Part shown: positions 1 to 10,990 of the stretch, piece after piece
Layout: each line of letters opens with the position of its first letter
How positions within the stretch are numbered: the stretch's first letter is position 1
DNA from: Piper betle
Taxonomy: Eukaryota; Streptophyta; Magnoliopsida; Piperales; Piperaceae
Reading direction: 5' to 3'
Length of the DNA: 64,000 nt
Assembly (NCBI GenBank): GCA_033002965.1
Contig: JAURVB010004841.1
Span: 1-64,000 of the forward strand
Notes under the pieces: model-generated
Database searches by the model: none
Told to the model about the DNA's origin: nothing
What the model saw: only the letters and a program-made list of their open reading frames with translations
Position numbers and translations under genes: made by a program

Positions 1-327
1 CATCTTGAGGACGAACTTCCTGGAAGAAGGGGGATGAAGATCAACAGCAACAATGGTGGAAGAAGGGCTGCAATTTCAGCAACCAAGGGGGAAGAACCAG
101 GGCGTCCTGGTTCCTTGGGTTCCAAGAAAGGTTGGAAGGGGTGGAGCAATCTCCAAAAGGGTGAATTTGATTTTCAAAACAAAGTTGTTACACAATTCTG
201 TTACAGCCCCCTTTTGTAGGCATCTTTCCTAGTGAAATTACCCAAACACCCCTACTCAATTACCCCTACTAACAACCCTACTAACAATACTACCATTCTA
301 CTAACAATGCTAACAATATTCATAACA
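1..327 (-). repeat. 3' LTR of Gypsy-1 (partial)
   Basis: The sequence matches 5144-5469 almost base for base and ends with CA at 326-327, which is TG at the start of the LTR on the coding strand. The first 75 or so bases of the LTR as read on the plus strand lie outside the window. Visible differences from the right copy are one G-run length change near base 30 and three G/A changes. Confidence 0.93.
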
Positions 328-340
328 ATTCCCTCCCCAT
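328..340 (-). other. Polypurine tract of Gypsy-1
   Basis: Read on the minus strand this is ATGGGGAGGGAAT, directly upstream of the TGTTATG start of the 3' LTR. It is the expected primer for plus-strand DNA synthesis. A related end structure (AACCTTGAGGGCAAGGTTG, then a G-rich tract, then the LTR) occurs in the chimeric element at 62262-62300, which ties the two families together. Confidence 0.8.
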
Positions 341-389
341 GAAACACAACCTTGCCCTCAAGGTTGCAAGATACAATGAATTACAAACA

Positions 390-2264
390 TCAACTTTCCA
401 TTTGCGTTGCAGCTGGGAGAGATGTATGGATATAAGCACCCGCAACTACCGAAGCTTTCAATTGAGAGATATGGAAGACGTTGTGTATTTGAGAGTCTGC
501 TGGTAGCTGCAACTCGTAGGCAACCTGACCAATGCGCTTGGTGATTGGGAAAGGACCGTAAAAGCGGGCAGCTAGTTTGTTTGATCGCTTGGTTCTCAAG
601 GAATTTTGTCGGTATGGCTGGAGTTTCAAATAGACCTGCTGCCCCACTTGGAACTCAGCATCACGTCGCCGGAGATCATGGTAATGCTTCATCCTCAGCT
701 GTGCTGCCGCTAAGTTGTCCTTCAATTCCCTCAACAACTGATCTCTGGTCCTCAGCACCTCATCCACCTCTGCTGTTCTAGCTGTTCCCGGAATGTATGA
801 CAATAGGGTGGGTGGCTGCATATTGTACACGGCTTCGAAAGGACTCATTCGGATTGCAGATTGGAAGCTGGTATTGTAACAAAACTCAGTCCATGGCAGC
901 CATTTAACCCAAGTATGAGGTCTATCTGCTGTAAAACATCTCAGATATTGCTCCAACACCTTGTTTATTGCTTCGGTTTGGCCATCGGTTTGAGGGTGAT
1001 AGGCGGAGCTGTAGTTGAAGGCGACCCCTTGTAAGCTGAAAAGTTCCTTCCAAAAAGAACTAGTGAAGGTTGGATCCCTGTCACATACAATCGAAGCCGG
1101 CATTCCATGCAATTTGAAAATTTCATCAAAGAACAACTTGGCAATAGATTGAGCCGAAAAAGGATGAGCAATAGGAAGGAAATGGCTGTACTTGGAAAGC
1201 CTGTCAACCACCACAAAAATGCCATCTTTTGCATGACTCTTTGGCAATCCACTAATGAAGTCCATGCTAATGGAAGTCCATATTTGTTGGGGTATAGGAA
1301 GTGGTTGTAATAATCCGGCTGGTGCTAACGTGGAACTCTTGAACTTTTGACAAATGTCACAATTCTGCAAATAGCTCACCACGTCCTTGTGCATCCGAGA
1401 CCAAAAGAAAACCGCTCTAAGTCGCTTCAAGGTCTTTTGAATCCCCTCATGAGTACCATCATGGAACTCTTTCAGAATGATGGGTATAATATCCATTTGA
1501 GAAGTCAAGTAAATCCGATGTTTGTAAAATAGGATGTCGTCCCTCACTTCCCACCTTGAGGACAGCTTGTTGTCAGCACATTGCTGTTTCAGCTTCAATA
1601 AATGCTCATTGGTAGTATAGGCTTGTTTGATCACCTCCAACCAACTTGGCAAAGCCACTGAGAGTGCTGTACAAGAGAGCGTCCCTGTTTGCTTGGTCAC
1701 CTTTCCAACGGTTTCCAGCAAATTGCCTTCATGCTGTCTCGACAAGGCATCAGCAACTCTATTTTCCTTCCCGGGTTTGTATTCGATGACGAAGTCGTAT
1801 CCTAATAGCTTCACCAACCATTTCTGTTGTGCCATGGTATGAATCTGCTGATCCCATAAAAACTTGAGGCTGGAATGATCTGTTCGGACCACAAATGATC
1901 GACCCAACAAGTAGTGACGCCACTTTTGGACAGCCAACACTAAAGCCATCATCTCCCTTTCATAAGCTGACAGCAATAAATTTCTCCCATTCAATTTCTT
2001 ACTGAAAAATGCAATGGGCTGGTTTTGTTGCATCAAAACAGCCCCTATTCCCATCCCACTCGCGTCACACTCGATCACAAAGGGTATATTGAAGTTTGGT
2101 AACACCAACACCGGAGCCTTTGTGAGAGCTTGTTTCAGGTCATGGAAGGCTTGCTCCGCGAGAAGGTCCCAATGATAAGCATCCTTTTTCAGTAAATCCG
2201 ACAATGGAGCTGCTAGAGTACCAAAGCCCTTGATAAATTTTCTATAATACCCAGCTAATCCCAA
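390..2264 (-). pseudogene. Gypsy-1 pol, C-terminal half: RT thumb, RNase H and integrase
   Basis: A 624-codon frame continuing the polyprotein after a frameshift. The start GLAGYYRKFI is the conserved RT connection. RNase H follows at about residues 55-165 (IECDASGMGIGAVL, RTDHSSLKFL). Integrase has a zinc-finger-like region (HDGTHEG and CDIC, about 270-305) and a DDE core with SMDFISGLPK, CDRDPTF and HPQTDGQTEAIN (about 335-440). The C-terminal GPF and VFHISQLK blocks are present. The protein stops about 20 residues later, with no chromodomain. Its first residue is not a true start: the frame joins the upstream gag-pol frame through a missing T in a T-run near 2266. The product would cut and join element DNA in the nucleus. 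Confidence 0.92.
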
Positions 2265-4744
2265 AAAGCTCTTATACTCTTAACTGATCTCGGCGTCGGC
2301 CAATTCACAATAGCCTCTATTTTTTCCTTGTCCACGCCAACACCTTCGGATGAGATAACATGTCCCAAATACTGAATTTGACGCAACCCAAAAGAGCATT
2401 TTTCTTTCTTAGCATACAACTCATGTCTAAGCAACTCAGCTAGCGTCAATTCAAGATGGTATAGATGTTCATCCCAACACTTGCTGTAGATAAGAATATC
2501 ATCAAAGAAAACTAAAATAAATTTTCTGAGATATGGAGCAAATACCTCATTCATCAAAGCTTGGAAGGTGGAAGGAGCATTGGATAATCCGAACGGCATA
2601 ACCTTGAACTCATAATGCCCATGGTGTGTCCGGAAAGCTGTTTTGTGGACATCATCTCCATACATTCTTATTTGGTGATAACCTGACCTCAAATCCAGCT
2701 TAGAAAAATAGGTAGTACCATGTAATTCATCCAAGAGTTCATCAATGTTGGGAATGGGAAACTTATCCTTTATCGTTGCCTTGTTGAGAGCCCTATAATC
2801 GACACACATCCTCCAACTTCCATCTTTCTTCTTGACTAGCAACACCGGAGCTGAATAGGGACTTGATGTAGGCTGAATTATTCCATCCTCCAGTAATTGC
2901 TTCACTTGTCTCTCAATTTCATTTTTCTGAAAGTAAGGATACCGATACGGTCTCACGGCTACCGGCAGCGTTCCCTCCTTGAGGTTCACATGATGGTCAT
3001 GAGGGCGTGTAGGCGGCAGCCCCTTGGGTACAGTAAACACCTTGTCAAACCTTAGCAGTAGCTGATCCAATCCATCTTGTTGTTGAGCTGTTAAGGTAGT
3101 TTCCGGTTGACCCAAAACCCTGCTGTTTACCACTTGCAAGTTCATCAATAACCCCTGTTTCCTTTGTTTGAAAGATTGTGAAATACGCTTCTTATCACAC
3201 AACTGATCCGGAGGAGTGATCTGCCCTCTTAATTCCACTGTTTTCTCTTTATCTTTGAAGGACATCGTGAGGGATTCAAAGTCCCATAGGATTGGCCCCA
3301 ACGTCTTCAACCATTGAATACCCAAAACGATGTCAATCTCTTCGAACTGAAGTATGAAAAATTCCGAAGTAGTAGCATATCCTGGAAATTCAATCTTGAT
3401 AGCTGAACACCTTCCCCCACAACTCATTCGGTCGCCATTGGCAATCTGAACTTTGGGTCCATTGCTGGTTTCCTTTGGCAACTTCAATTTCTGAACCAGC
3501 TTTGCATTCACAAAATTGTGGGAGCTACCCGAATCAATCAGAATTGTCACTTGGTGTCCACCTACTCTTCCGAGAACCCTCATGGTGTTTGAAGTAATGA
3601 TTCCCGTCAAAGCATTCAAGGAGATGGCTGGAGTAAGGGAGTCATCTTCCGGGTCACTATCGTCCTCCTCCGACAGTTCCTCCTCCCTCTCCACTTCAAT
3701 GACGAATAACCTTTTACACTTGTGTCCAGGTACAAATTTCTCGTCACACCTGAAACACAATCCAGCCTCCTTTCTCTCTTGCAATTGCTTGATGCTGAAT
3801 TTCCGTCCATGAGGAATCTCCTTGAGTTGCTGCTCTGCTGCTACCCCAACATCAGCCTTGACCGACCCAAAACTACCTCCCTTGTTAGACGTTCCAGCTG
3901 CATGTTGATATCCCCTGTTCATTGCTCTCCCAATTGTTGCTGATTTCTGATTCACATGGTTCTCCAAATGTCTAGCCAGCCCTTGAGCGTCCAATAAGGT
4001 GTCCGGCTTCCTAGCTTTCACCTCCATTCTCAATTGAGGCTTGAGACCACAAGTATAGCTGCTGATTCTTTGCTTTTCAGTCATGCTTCCAGCTCTAGTG
4101 GCCAACCGGTTAAATTGAACGGTATACTCTTGAACTGATGTGTCCTGTTTTAACCGAGTAAGGTCGCCATAAAAATCCTCATACTCCGAGGGACCGAACT
4201 GAAGATTCATGGCTTCCTTCAATTCAGGCCAACTAGGAATCCCATGATGTTCTTGCAGCATATCAAACCAAATTTGTGCATCATCCTCCAAATGAAAACT
4301 TGCCAACTCTACTTGCAATCTCTCTTGGACGTGATGCAGCTTGAAAAATTTTTCAGCCCTGCTAAACCATGAAATTGGGTCCTTGGTTCCATCAAACTTT
4401 GGGAAGCTGATCTTGGAGCCTTTCAAGAAATCTTCATTTGGGTCATCATAGGCAGCAATATCCCTACAATTTTGGGCAGCGCCTTCCTGGTAATTTTGTC
4501 GAACAGGTGCTCTTCCTCTCCTGCCCATCCCGAATTGCTTCCTTCCTCCTTGCAGCAGGGTCTCTTCCAGCTGCTCTTGGTGGTAGCAAACCCTGCAATA
4601 CATCATCACAAGATCGCCTACCCTGCAATCCATCCTCACAAGGTCGCCTACCATGCAACCCATCCTCACAAAGTCGCCCCATCCCTGCTGAAATTGGTTG
4701 TGCTCCTGGATGACGATCAGCCATACCCTGCAACAGCCCCTCAT
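2255..4744 (-). pseudogene. Gypsy-1 gag (central and C-terminal), protease and reverse transcriptase
   Basis: An 829-codon frame. The gag capsid region spans about residues 115-260 (FPKFDGTKDPISWFSRAEKF, then ASFHLEDDAQIWF). A zinc knuckle of the plant gypsy form lies at about 329-342 (CFRCDEKFVPGHKC). The aspartic protease uses DSGSSHNF at about 403. RT follows with the LDLRSGYHQIR block and the catalytic FFDDILIYS at about 744. The frame ends just after the RT palm at a stop created by a one-base loss (near 2266), so RNase H and integrase are cut off. The first 70 or so residues are out-of-frame reading of a repeat. The true gag N-terminus is in another frame (4464-5146). Confidence 0.93.
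4591..4680. repeat. Three 30-bp tandem repeats inside Gypsy-1 gag
   Basis: Three consecutive 30-base units begin at 4591, 4621 and 4651, each starting CC(C/A)TGCAA and ending in a (A/G)TCGCC(T/C) block. They lie in the low-conservation linker between the gag N-terminus and capsid and may have contributed to the frame change there. Confidence 0.85.
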
Positions 4745-4776
4745 GGTGTCGCCCCCTCTCTACTGATGTCAACAAC

Positions 4777-4842
4777 ACCTCTTGGGGACGTCCAACATGG
4801 GATTCCAGCACCTCTTGGGGACGTCCAACATGGGATTCCAGC
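4777..4842. repeat. Two 33-bp tandem repeats inside Gypsy-1 gag
   Basis: Two identical 33-base units begin at 4777 and 4810 and encode a doubled LESHVGRPQEV peptide on the minus strand. The unit length keeps the frame. This is a recent slippage duplication in the gag linker. Confidence 0.88.
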
Positions 4843-5053
4843 AATGGATCATCCCTCTCCATCCCCATTGCAGGAACCCTCCCCTGAATTGTCCCAATAC
4901 CTTCTCTATTTCCCAAACCATCACTTCTTGATTGCAGTAATAAATCAAACTTTGATGACATATTGGTAATGGCAGCAATCAATTGATCTTGAACCCTCCT
5001 AATCTGGGATAATTCATCAAGATGGGGTGAAGAAGACGTACCTCCCTCGACCT

Positions 5054-5065
5054 GCTCTGATACCA
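5054..5065 (-). other. Primer-binding site of Gypsy-1 (tRNA-Met type)
   Basis: On the minus strand the sequence reads TGGTATCAGAGC, the standard plant LTR-retrotransposon site complementary to the 3' end of initiator tRNA-Met. It begins a few bases inside the 5' LTR boundary. The gag frame runs through it. Confidence 0.92.
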
Positions 5066-5068
5066 ATC

Positions 5069-5469
5069 TGGAAGGTGTTTCTCCTCAAGCTCCACAACCA
5101 ATTCCTTGCCCTTGGAAGGCTTGGAACTCTGCTTTGCTGGTGCCATCTTGAGGACGAACTTCCTGGAAGAAGGGGATGAAAATCAACAGCAACAATGGTG
5201 GAAGAAGGGCTACAATTTCAGCAACCAAGGGGGAAGAACCAGGGCGTCCTGGTTCCTTGGGTTCCAAGAAAGGTTGGAAGGGGTGGAGCAATCTCCAAAA
5301 GGGTGAATTTGATTTTCAAAACAAAGTTGTTACACAATTCTGTTACAGCCCCCTTTTGTAGGCATCTTTCCTAGTAAAATTACCCAAACACCCCTACTCA
5401 ATTACCCCTACTAACAACCCTACTAACAATACTACCATTCTACTAACAATGCTAACAATATTCATAACA
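5069..5469 (-). repeat. 5' LTR of Gypsy-1 (complete, about 401 bp)
   Basis: Begins TGGAAGG and ends CATAACA on the plus strand, so it has TG...CA ends. It is the full partner of the cut LTR at 1-327. The gag start codon lies about 78 bases inside its coding-strand 3' edge. The right flank starts TTATT, which should be the 5-bp target duplication; the other copy would lie left of the window. Confidence 0.92.
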
Positions 5470-6145
5470 TTATTGTAGGACTGGATGGAGTGGAGAGAGT
5501 TGGGAGGGAATTCTTCGGTGGCCCATTACCCTCCTTCCCTTGCGTAAGGTCCCTTACTCTTCAACGCATGAGGAATTGGTCGGAGTGGGTGGCGTTGGCC
5601 CCCATCAGCAGTGAAGGCGAAGAAGGAAGCGCCGAGTCACCCATCATGCCAGCACTGGAAAGATTGGAATTCAGGCACAACCCCAAGCTGGAGGTAATGC
5701 CCCCCATCTTCACCACCTCCCTCCGCAGGCTCACTATAGACGACAGCAGTCCTATGCTATATCATAGGAGCTCTCTCCAATTCCATCCTCTTCCTATCTA
5801 CGAGACTATTGCCATAGTTGGCGATCTTTGGAACGCCAAATCAATGGAGGACGCTGATGATCCCTTGATTTGTGTTGTTATTGGGGGAAGGCGACTGAAC
5901 TTCCTCCCGGCCTCCTCCTCCACCGCACTGCCCTGCGAATGCTCATACTTGCCGATGTCCCTCGTTTGAGGTCTCTCCCTGAGGAGCTCACGCAACTCAC
6001 GGCTTTACAGCAACTGCTCATCCGGAACTGCCCCGAGCTAAGTGGGAACTGCCGCGTTGGCGGGAAGTTCTGGCCCAGAATTATGCACATCCCTCACATT
6101 CGAATTGATGGACAAGACATTAACTTGCTTGACTTGACCACATAG
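5470..6145 (+). pseudogene. NLR-0: 3' end of a CNL resistance gene cut by Gypsy-1
   Basis: Sequence after the LTR is nearly identical to the LRR end of NLR-A (from 22035) and NLR-B. It reads RVGREFFGGPLP, then SLTLQRMRNWSEWVALAPIS and further irregular LRRs. At about 5870-5890 the LRR pattern moves to another frame (ATELPPGLLLHRTALRML, then LPEELTQLTALQQL), ending at a stop near 6145. The same frame change occurs in A and B. The 5' part of the gene must lie left of the window, beyond the retroelement. In intact form such a protein would be a cytoplasmic immune receptor. This copy is split and presumably non-functional. Confidence 0.9.
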
Positions 6146-6629
6146 GCGAGTACCACTTCCAAGCTTCGTTTTCTTTCTCTCCACACGTAACTCTTAACTC
6201 ATTTTATTGATCCTTTCCACTGCAACCAAACTTGTGCCTTATGTTCAATTTAGACCTTGAAGAACCATCTATGCCACGCTGTTGCACTCCATCCATCCCA
6301 CGGCTGGGTATAATTTGTGTATTCTTCTCTTCTTTTCTTTTGTCAACTCCATGCTTCGTCGTTATCTTATGCATCTTTGATAATATGCTGCTTTCAATGC
6401 CACTTCGCTTTCTCCAGATGCTGGTGAACATATTAGTTCCGGAAATTGCTTGCTTCTTATATGTTTGTGATAAGCTTGCGGATCAACTCTGTGTTGTTAA
6501 AACTTATTATTGGAAGTTTAATCCCTTCATTTGGACTACTTTGTTTTATTTTAGTAAGAGTGTCTTCTTATTTTGTGAACACTTTCTAAATGTACGCGGA
6601 CCACATTAAATGCTTGTTTGTATTAATCC
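6146..6629. other. NLR 3' flank, shared by NLR-0, A, B and C
   Basis: No gene seen. The block following the NLR stop (ACTTGACCACATAGGCGAG onward) recurs after NLR-A (22697), NLR-C (38416) and NLR-B (48138). It is therefore part of the ancestral duplicated unit, probably the 3' UTR and downstream spacer. Confidence 0.8.
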
Positions 6630-7020
6630 ATGCAAGAGTGTCCTACAGCCGATTCCATTCTCTCGTACTACTCTCCAATCTTGGCGTTATATCTATGACC
6701 GACTTCAAATATTTAATAGGCCTCAAAACATCCAAGACGGCAAGATCCGCCAAGTTTGGTTTAGCCCCATCTGTGATAGGAGTAAATTGTGACAGAGACT
6801 TACAAAGAAAATGCCAAACATAAATCATGACCAAGTAGATAAAGTAGTATCCCTACAAAACCTTTGCCGCGGACTGCTCCAGCCCATGTCTGAGCGGCAC
6901 TGTACAAGGCTGCACGTTCATCTGTACTGTTACGTTTCTTCTACAGCTTCTTTGACACAAAGTACATGACTGCCACTCCATCATACTTCACACTCATCCT
7001 CTCCATGATGCTAAAATTGC
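6630..7020 (-). pseudogene. mPGES-2-like (GST-family) 3' fragment, copy 0
   Basis: Minus-strand exons of a gene resembling plant prostaglandin E synthase 2-like proteins (GST fold, membrane-associated). The rightmost exon (about 7010-6850) gives MERMSVKYDGVAVMYFVSKK and an ITDERAALYS-like stretch. The next gives KPNLADLAVLDVLRPIKYL, then a frame change before a degraded end. The same tail lies downstream of NLR-A and NLR-B. It travels with the NLR as a passenger in the duplicated unit and is only the last part of the gene. Identification is by remembered family motifs; a protein search would settle it. Confidence 0.65.
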
Positions 7021-7512
7021 CTAAATTTTTAACTAATCAATGAATTCAACGAAAACCAAGAAGAGCATAGCTCAAAAAAGGAATTCACTATTAATCTCTG
7101 ATTAAAAATATCCCTCATTAAAAATAGGAGCATTAATCGATCAGAATACAACAAAAATAAAACATACTTAATTGTAGTATTATAATTTATCTTCTCCTTC
7201 AAAACCACTCAAAATAAAACAAATTAAAAAATAATAAATCAAAATATTATATTTTATTTTTTCCTTCAAGTAATATTTATCTTCAAAGCTAATTAGAATT
7301 TATATCTAAGATATTAAATTATTATAATCTATCTTATTATTAACAATGGTTTATCTATGAAATTAAAATTTATTGGTGGTATAATATTTGCCATGCTAGG
7401 TGGTAATATTTGACTTACATGTACAAGAATTTAAGTCTTCGAATATTTGTTCTACGTGTGCTGCTGTAACGCATGAATATTTCTGAAGCAAAAGTTGATA
7501 TTGTGGTTGCAG
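7021..7512. other. AT-rich spacer
   Basis: Low-complexity AT-rich sequence that aligns by eye with spacers after the mPGES-2 tails of copies A (23620-24230) and B (49816-50450). No coding features seen. Confidence 0.7.
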
Positions 7513-8297
7513 TTAAATACTTTTGGGTTTGCATGCACACCTCTGTGCTTTGTATGGGAGAAGGCGATAGGGATCCATAAATGCAAAAGCATGTGTAAGC
7601 GCGCTCTTGCAAGTCTGCCTGTTGTCATACCCATCTGGTTCCTTGCCATCATCTTCCCCTTCTTCGGACCTATCAACTCCACTGTTGGTTCCTCCTCGTT
7701 AGCTTCACCGTCTACATCATCCCTGCCTTGGCTCACATGTTCACCTTCCGCTCTACCTGTGCAAGAGAAGTATACATTAAGCTGTCCATCTCATTTTACT
7801 ATAATCTTTGTGTTATATGCCACTGTATATTTTATCATCCTTGTAATGTACTTCATCTTGATCAAGCTGGTTTGTACATGTACTGATAGATTAGATAGCA
7901 GCTGTTATCTACTGATAGAATAGACAAGTAACAGTCAATTTGTCACAAAGATCAATTGTTGATGACATATTCTGTTGGGTTTTTGGAGTTGATGTTGATT
8001 GTTGGTTGGTGTGCAGAATGCAGTGGAGAGGCCACCATGGTTTGTGGGGAGATGGGCAGGGGCATACGCCATCAACGCATTTGTGGTGGTATGGGTTTGG
8101 TGGTGGGATTTGGGTTTGGAGGATGGGCTTCTTTGACCAACTTTGTGCATCAAGTGGACACATTTGGTCTCTTCACCAAGTGCTACCAGTGCCCAACTCC
8201 TCACCCTCCTCTTGTGCAGAACTCTACTGCTCCTTTCCCTCCCTCTCCTTCTCCTTATGCTTCCCACCACCAGATGCACCATCCCCACAACCCTTGA
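7513..8297 (+). pseudogene. LAX: AUX1/LAX auxin influx carrier, last two exons
   Basis: Exon 7513-7770 follows a TTGCAG acceptor and encodes CTPLCFVWEKAIGIHKCKS, then LPVVIPIWFLAIIFPFFGPI, a signature of AUX1/LAX plasma-membrane auxin importers (AAAP family). After INSTVG one C is missing and the frame moves to LLVSFTVYIIPALAHM. A GTATAC donor at 7771 and GTGCAG acceptor ending 8016 bound a 246-bp intron, with exact codon continuity CARE-NAVERPPWF. Exon 8017-8297 has a second one-base loss in VVW-VVGFGFGGWAS and then reads TNFVHQVDTFGLFTKCYQC and a His/Pro-rich tail to the stop. No upstream exons are seen. Since the intron is kept, this is a DNA-level duplicate of the 3' end of a LAX gene with two frameshifts, so a pseudogene. 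Confidence 0.88.
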
Positions 8298-8529
8298 AGC
8301 CCTTGAAGTTGGTGTTCCATTGAGCAAGTGGGAGGGGAAGTTGTCCAAAGTTGTGAAGGCAGCTTGATCTGTTCAAGAAATGAAAGAAAAACAAAAGGGA
8401 GAAAGTTTTGACAATATTAGGCATCTTTCTTATGGTGTTTTCAATGCCTCTTTAGAGTTGTGGCTTATTGTTGTAGTGAGCTTGGAAGCAATGATTGAGT
8501 TGTTGCTGTATGTTTACATTCTCATGCGC
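8298..8529. other. Sequence downstream of the LAX fragment
   Basis: Probably the 3' UTR and downstream sequence of the LAX fragment. No independent gene is recognised. Confidence 0.4.
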
Positions 8530-8850
8530 CAAAAGGTGTACAACAAGTCTTCATCAGTTGTTCTTTCTGAATCATCTTGTAGAGCTTGAAAAAGAGGATT
8601 TAGCGATTGGTTTATATATGTTACACGCACATAAATCCTCCTCTTAGATTTTGGCAATCATTGCATCTTAATCTTTTGGTGGTCACTGTTTGTTGTTTTC
8701 CTTTTTGTACTGTATCAAAACCTCGACAAAGTAGCTAATGAAAGCATCCCCCAGCACCAAAAAATAGTATGGCAATTCAGTCTTATTATTCGTCTTAACT
8801 CCCGGAGCAGCAACATATATTCACAACATCATCTATTAGCCATTCTTGAT
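8530..8850. repeat. Dispersed duplicate, copy 1 (partner 15668-16012)
   Basis: From AAAAGGTGTACAACAA to CTTGATTTAATA the block recurs at 15668-16012 with a few percent difference. The two copies then differ: this one continues into a GC-rich insert, and both rejoin at AGGGGCAATAGCAGACCC (9177 and 16079). Confidence 0.88.
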
Positions 8851-8897
8851 TTAATACAAACAGCAGGAATAATATATATATAAAATTTTTTTGACAG

Positions 8898-9180
8898 CGC
8901 ATGTCATGCATCTATTGTGGGCCGCTAGCGCATGTCATGCATCTATTGTGGGCTGCTGTATTTCGATTCAGTGGCCCACATTCCCCCCTCGTGGAAGCTC
9001 CCCAAGCCTGCCCGGCTGCCTATCCACCCATCTGCCCGCCCGCCCGTGAGCGACTAACCACCCCCCCAGCCCACACCCTGCCGCTGCCCGCACCACCTTG
9101 CCATGATCACCACCAGCCTGCCGCGGCCTCTCTGCCCGGCCCCAACTACCGCCCCATGCCATGACCCACATTTCTCTAGG
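8898..9180. repeat. Short tandem repeat and GC-rich insert
   Basis: A unit of about 32 bases starting AGCGCATGTCATGCATC is repeated twice at 8898-8960. It is followed by about 200 bases of C-rich sequence quite unlike its AT-rich surroundings. The partner locus at about 16 kb has different sequence here. A second ACCCACATTTCTCTA occurs on both sides of the rejoin point (9165 and 9191), as expected of an insertion or slippage event. The short frames across it look compositional, not coding. Confidence 0.6.
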
Positions 9181-10320
9181 GGCAATAGCAGACCCACATT
9201 TCTCTAATACTAATTTATTATAATTTCTACAAAATTGTATAAAGTCACCGGAGAAAATAACGAAACAATATTACAAATTAAGAGCTTGGTGATGTTACTA
9301 TTGACAATTACTGGCTAATCTCAATAAAACATTCACTATTTTTCAAACTACACAATTTTTATTTCTCCCATCATGACCTTTTTTTCTCAAAAACCCAAAA
9401 TTAAAGAAGAAAAGTGTCTGTAGTTGCTTTTATTCTAATCACACGAAACAAATCTACAAAATTTTAATTTTTGCTCAAAATAAAATAACAATTTTATGTA
9501 TTTACAGAGGGAGGACAATCTAACAAACAAAGAGTCGACTCTCTTTGTGAGAAAAGAATTTTTGAGGTAAATATTCTATGCCGATTCATAGTGAGCGTGA
9601 CCTATTGAAGTCACAAAAAATAGAGATTAAATTGAACTTGAAAGGTGTAATCACATGAACAAAATATTATCCATAATGTGGTACTAATCTCATATTACGA
9701 GTATGAGACGTGACAACAAGATTATGAGCAACCTTAAGACTGATTACAACCATTCTGACTGAGATAAGCACTCTACCCAGCTTCCAATGCAAGTTACAAC
9801 TACAACATATGTTCTAAAACTTCAACTCTAAGCATAAATTGGTATAATTTCAATGACATTTAACCCCTTTTATAACACAGTTTGTGCTAATACACCCAAT
9901 TACCAAGCTATAACTCTCTAGTCTTCCTATTCTACCCCTTGTCCAATCCACCGACTGCAAAACGTCTCAATCACTGCCCCATCCAAGCTCCATTTCCAGC
10001 ATGCTTGAAACTCCAAAAGCCAACAAGATAGACACAACCTCAAACAAAGCTCAATTCGATGTCACATGTGATACCATGTGAACCTTCCTTGTTATTTCGT
10101 TCCACTCTGGTTTGGCAGAGGTAGTTTTCTGCATTAGCAAAGCAGTTGGAAGTGGTGAGACCCCAGCCCACCAATCAACCTAATGGACAATGTTCTAGAA
10201 AGAAAGAACAAGTAGCCAATTGCATCCAAAATAGTAGCAGCAGACGTGTTGTATTACGTGGGCGTTAGATTTTTGTATTCTATTATATACATATATATAT
10301 ATCTAGCGATTCGTACACAC
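9181..10320. other. Spacer with no recognised gene
   Basis: AT-rich sequence with only short frames. No domain, RNA or repeat family recognised. Confidence 0.6.
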
Positions 10321-10324
10321 ATTT

Positions 10325-10990
10325 TTTTTAAAAAAGCTTTTTTGTTACTAGAAAATTGGAGGATAGCAAGCTTGTTCAATCGCTTTGGTAATGTTCGCTT
10401 GCAAACATTTGGCTGAGAGCGATGGGAAGCTTGGCCAGATTCCAAAGAGAGAATAAAGAAAGAAGCTTAACGTTATTCAGATTGAGACGTAGGAGAGATG
10501 GGCCAGCCATGAACACGCTTAACATTATTCTGTCACCATTTTTTATTCCCAAAGACATTATAATCACCATTTTTCCACGTTGACTTGCGCAACAGTTTGG
10601 CCCACCCATGTGTGCTGGTTTAGCCTTCGCTAACGTCTACACAGTTAGTGATTCTTACATACATATTTTAAAAAAATAATTTTGTTACTAGAAAATTAGG
10701 GGATAGCAAGAAGACTTGTTCAATCACTTTGGTAATGTTTGCCCGCAAACATTTGACCGGAGTGACGTACAGCTAGCTTGGCCATGTCCCAAAGAAGGAA
10801 TAAACAAAGAAGCAGCAAGCGTCTCCACAGTTATTGACAATGTACAGATAGAAACGTGGGAGAGATGAGCCACTAAACATTATTCTATCTCCATTTTTTA
10901 TTCCCAAAAGCATTATAATCACCGTTTTTCCACGTTGACTTGGGCAACAGTTTGGCCCACCCATGTGTGTGGGTTTGGCCTTCACTGACA
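10325..10990. repeat. Tandem duplication, unit about 340 bp
   Basis: Two diverged direct copies meet near 10665. Shared anchors in the same order are TTTTGTTACTAGAAAATT, ATAGCAAG, CATTATTCT, CCATTTTTTATTCCCAAA, CCACGTTGACTTG and CAACAGTTTGGCCCACCCAT. Each copy carries one TTGACT W-box core. The fragment may be promoter-derived, but no gene follows directly. Confidence 0.8.

Larger units (their letters stand above)
4464..5146 (-). pseudogene. Gypsy-1 gag N-terminal segment, starting inside the LTR
   Basis: An ATG at 5146 (minus strand) lies inside the 5' LTR and opens a frame beginning MAPAKQSSKPSKGKELVVEL. This closely resembles the gag start of the chimeric elements at 31800 and 58757. The frame reads out of the LTR and through the primer-binding site. 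Against the relatives, one base is missing just before the primer site, so the downstream gag N-terminus (VSEQVEGGTSSSPHLDEL onward, 5066-4464) is in a different frame. A second frame change between about 4570 and 4744 separates it from the capsid region. Two internal tandem repeats vary this linker. Assignment rests on comparison between the elements in this window. Confidence 0.75.
1..5469 (-). mobile_element. Gypsy-1: Ty3/gypsy LTR retrotransposon, left LTR cut by the window edge
   Basis: A reverse-oriented LTR retrotransposon. Two copies of one LTR lie at 1-327 and 5069-5469. A primer-binding site complementary to initiator tRNA-Met lies just inside the right LTR and a polypurine tract just inside the left one. 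Between them run gag, protease, RT, RNase H and integrase, in the Ty3/gypsy order. The two LTRs differ by about three substitutions and one indel over 327 aligned bases, so the insertion is young. No chromodomain is visible after integrase. The reading frame is broken near the gag start, in gag near 4.6-4.7 kb and at about 2266, so this copy should not be autonomous. The right flank is NLR LRR sequence, so the element interrupts a resistance gene. Confidence 0.95.

Noticed and set aside
390..4744. Plus-strand frames across Gypsy-1
   Set aside because: Antisense shadows of the polyprotein with no conserved motifs.
4591..4842. CRISPR-like direct repeats
   Set aside because: They are contiguous tandem repeats without spacers inside a gag frame of a plant retroelement.
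8968..9171. GC-rich open frames at 9.0-9.2 kb
   Set aside because: Low-complexity Pro/Ala or Gly/Arg peptides inside an insert; no counterpart at the duplicate locus.
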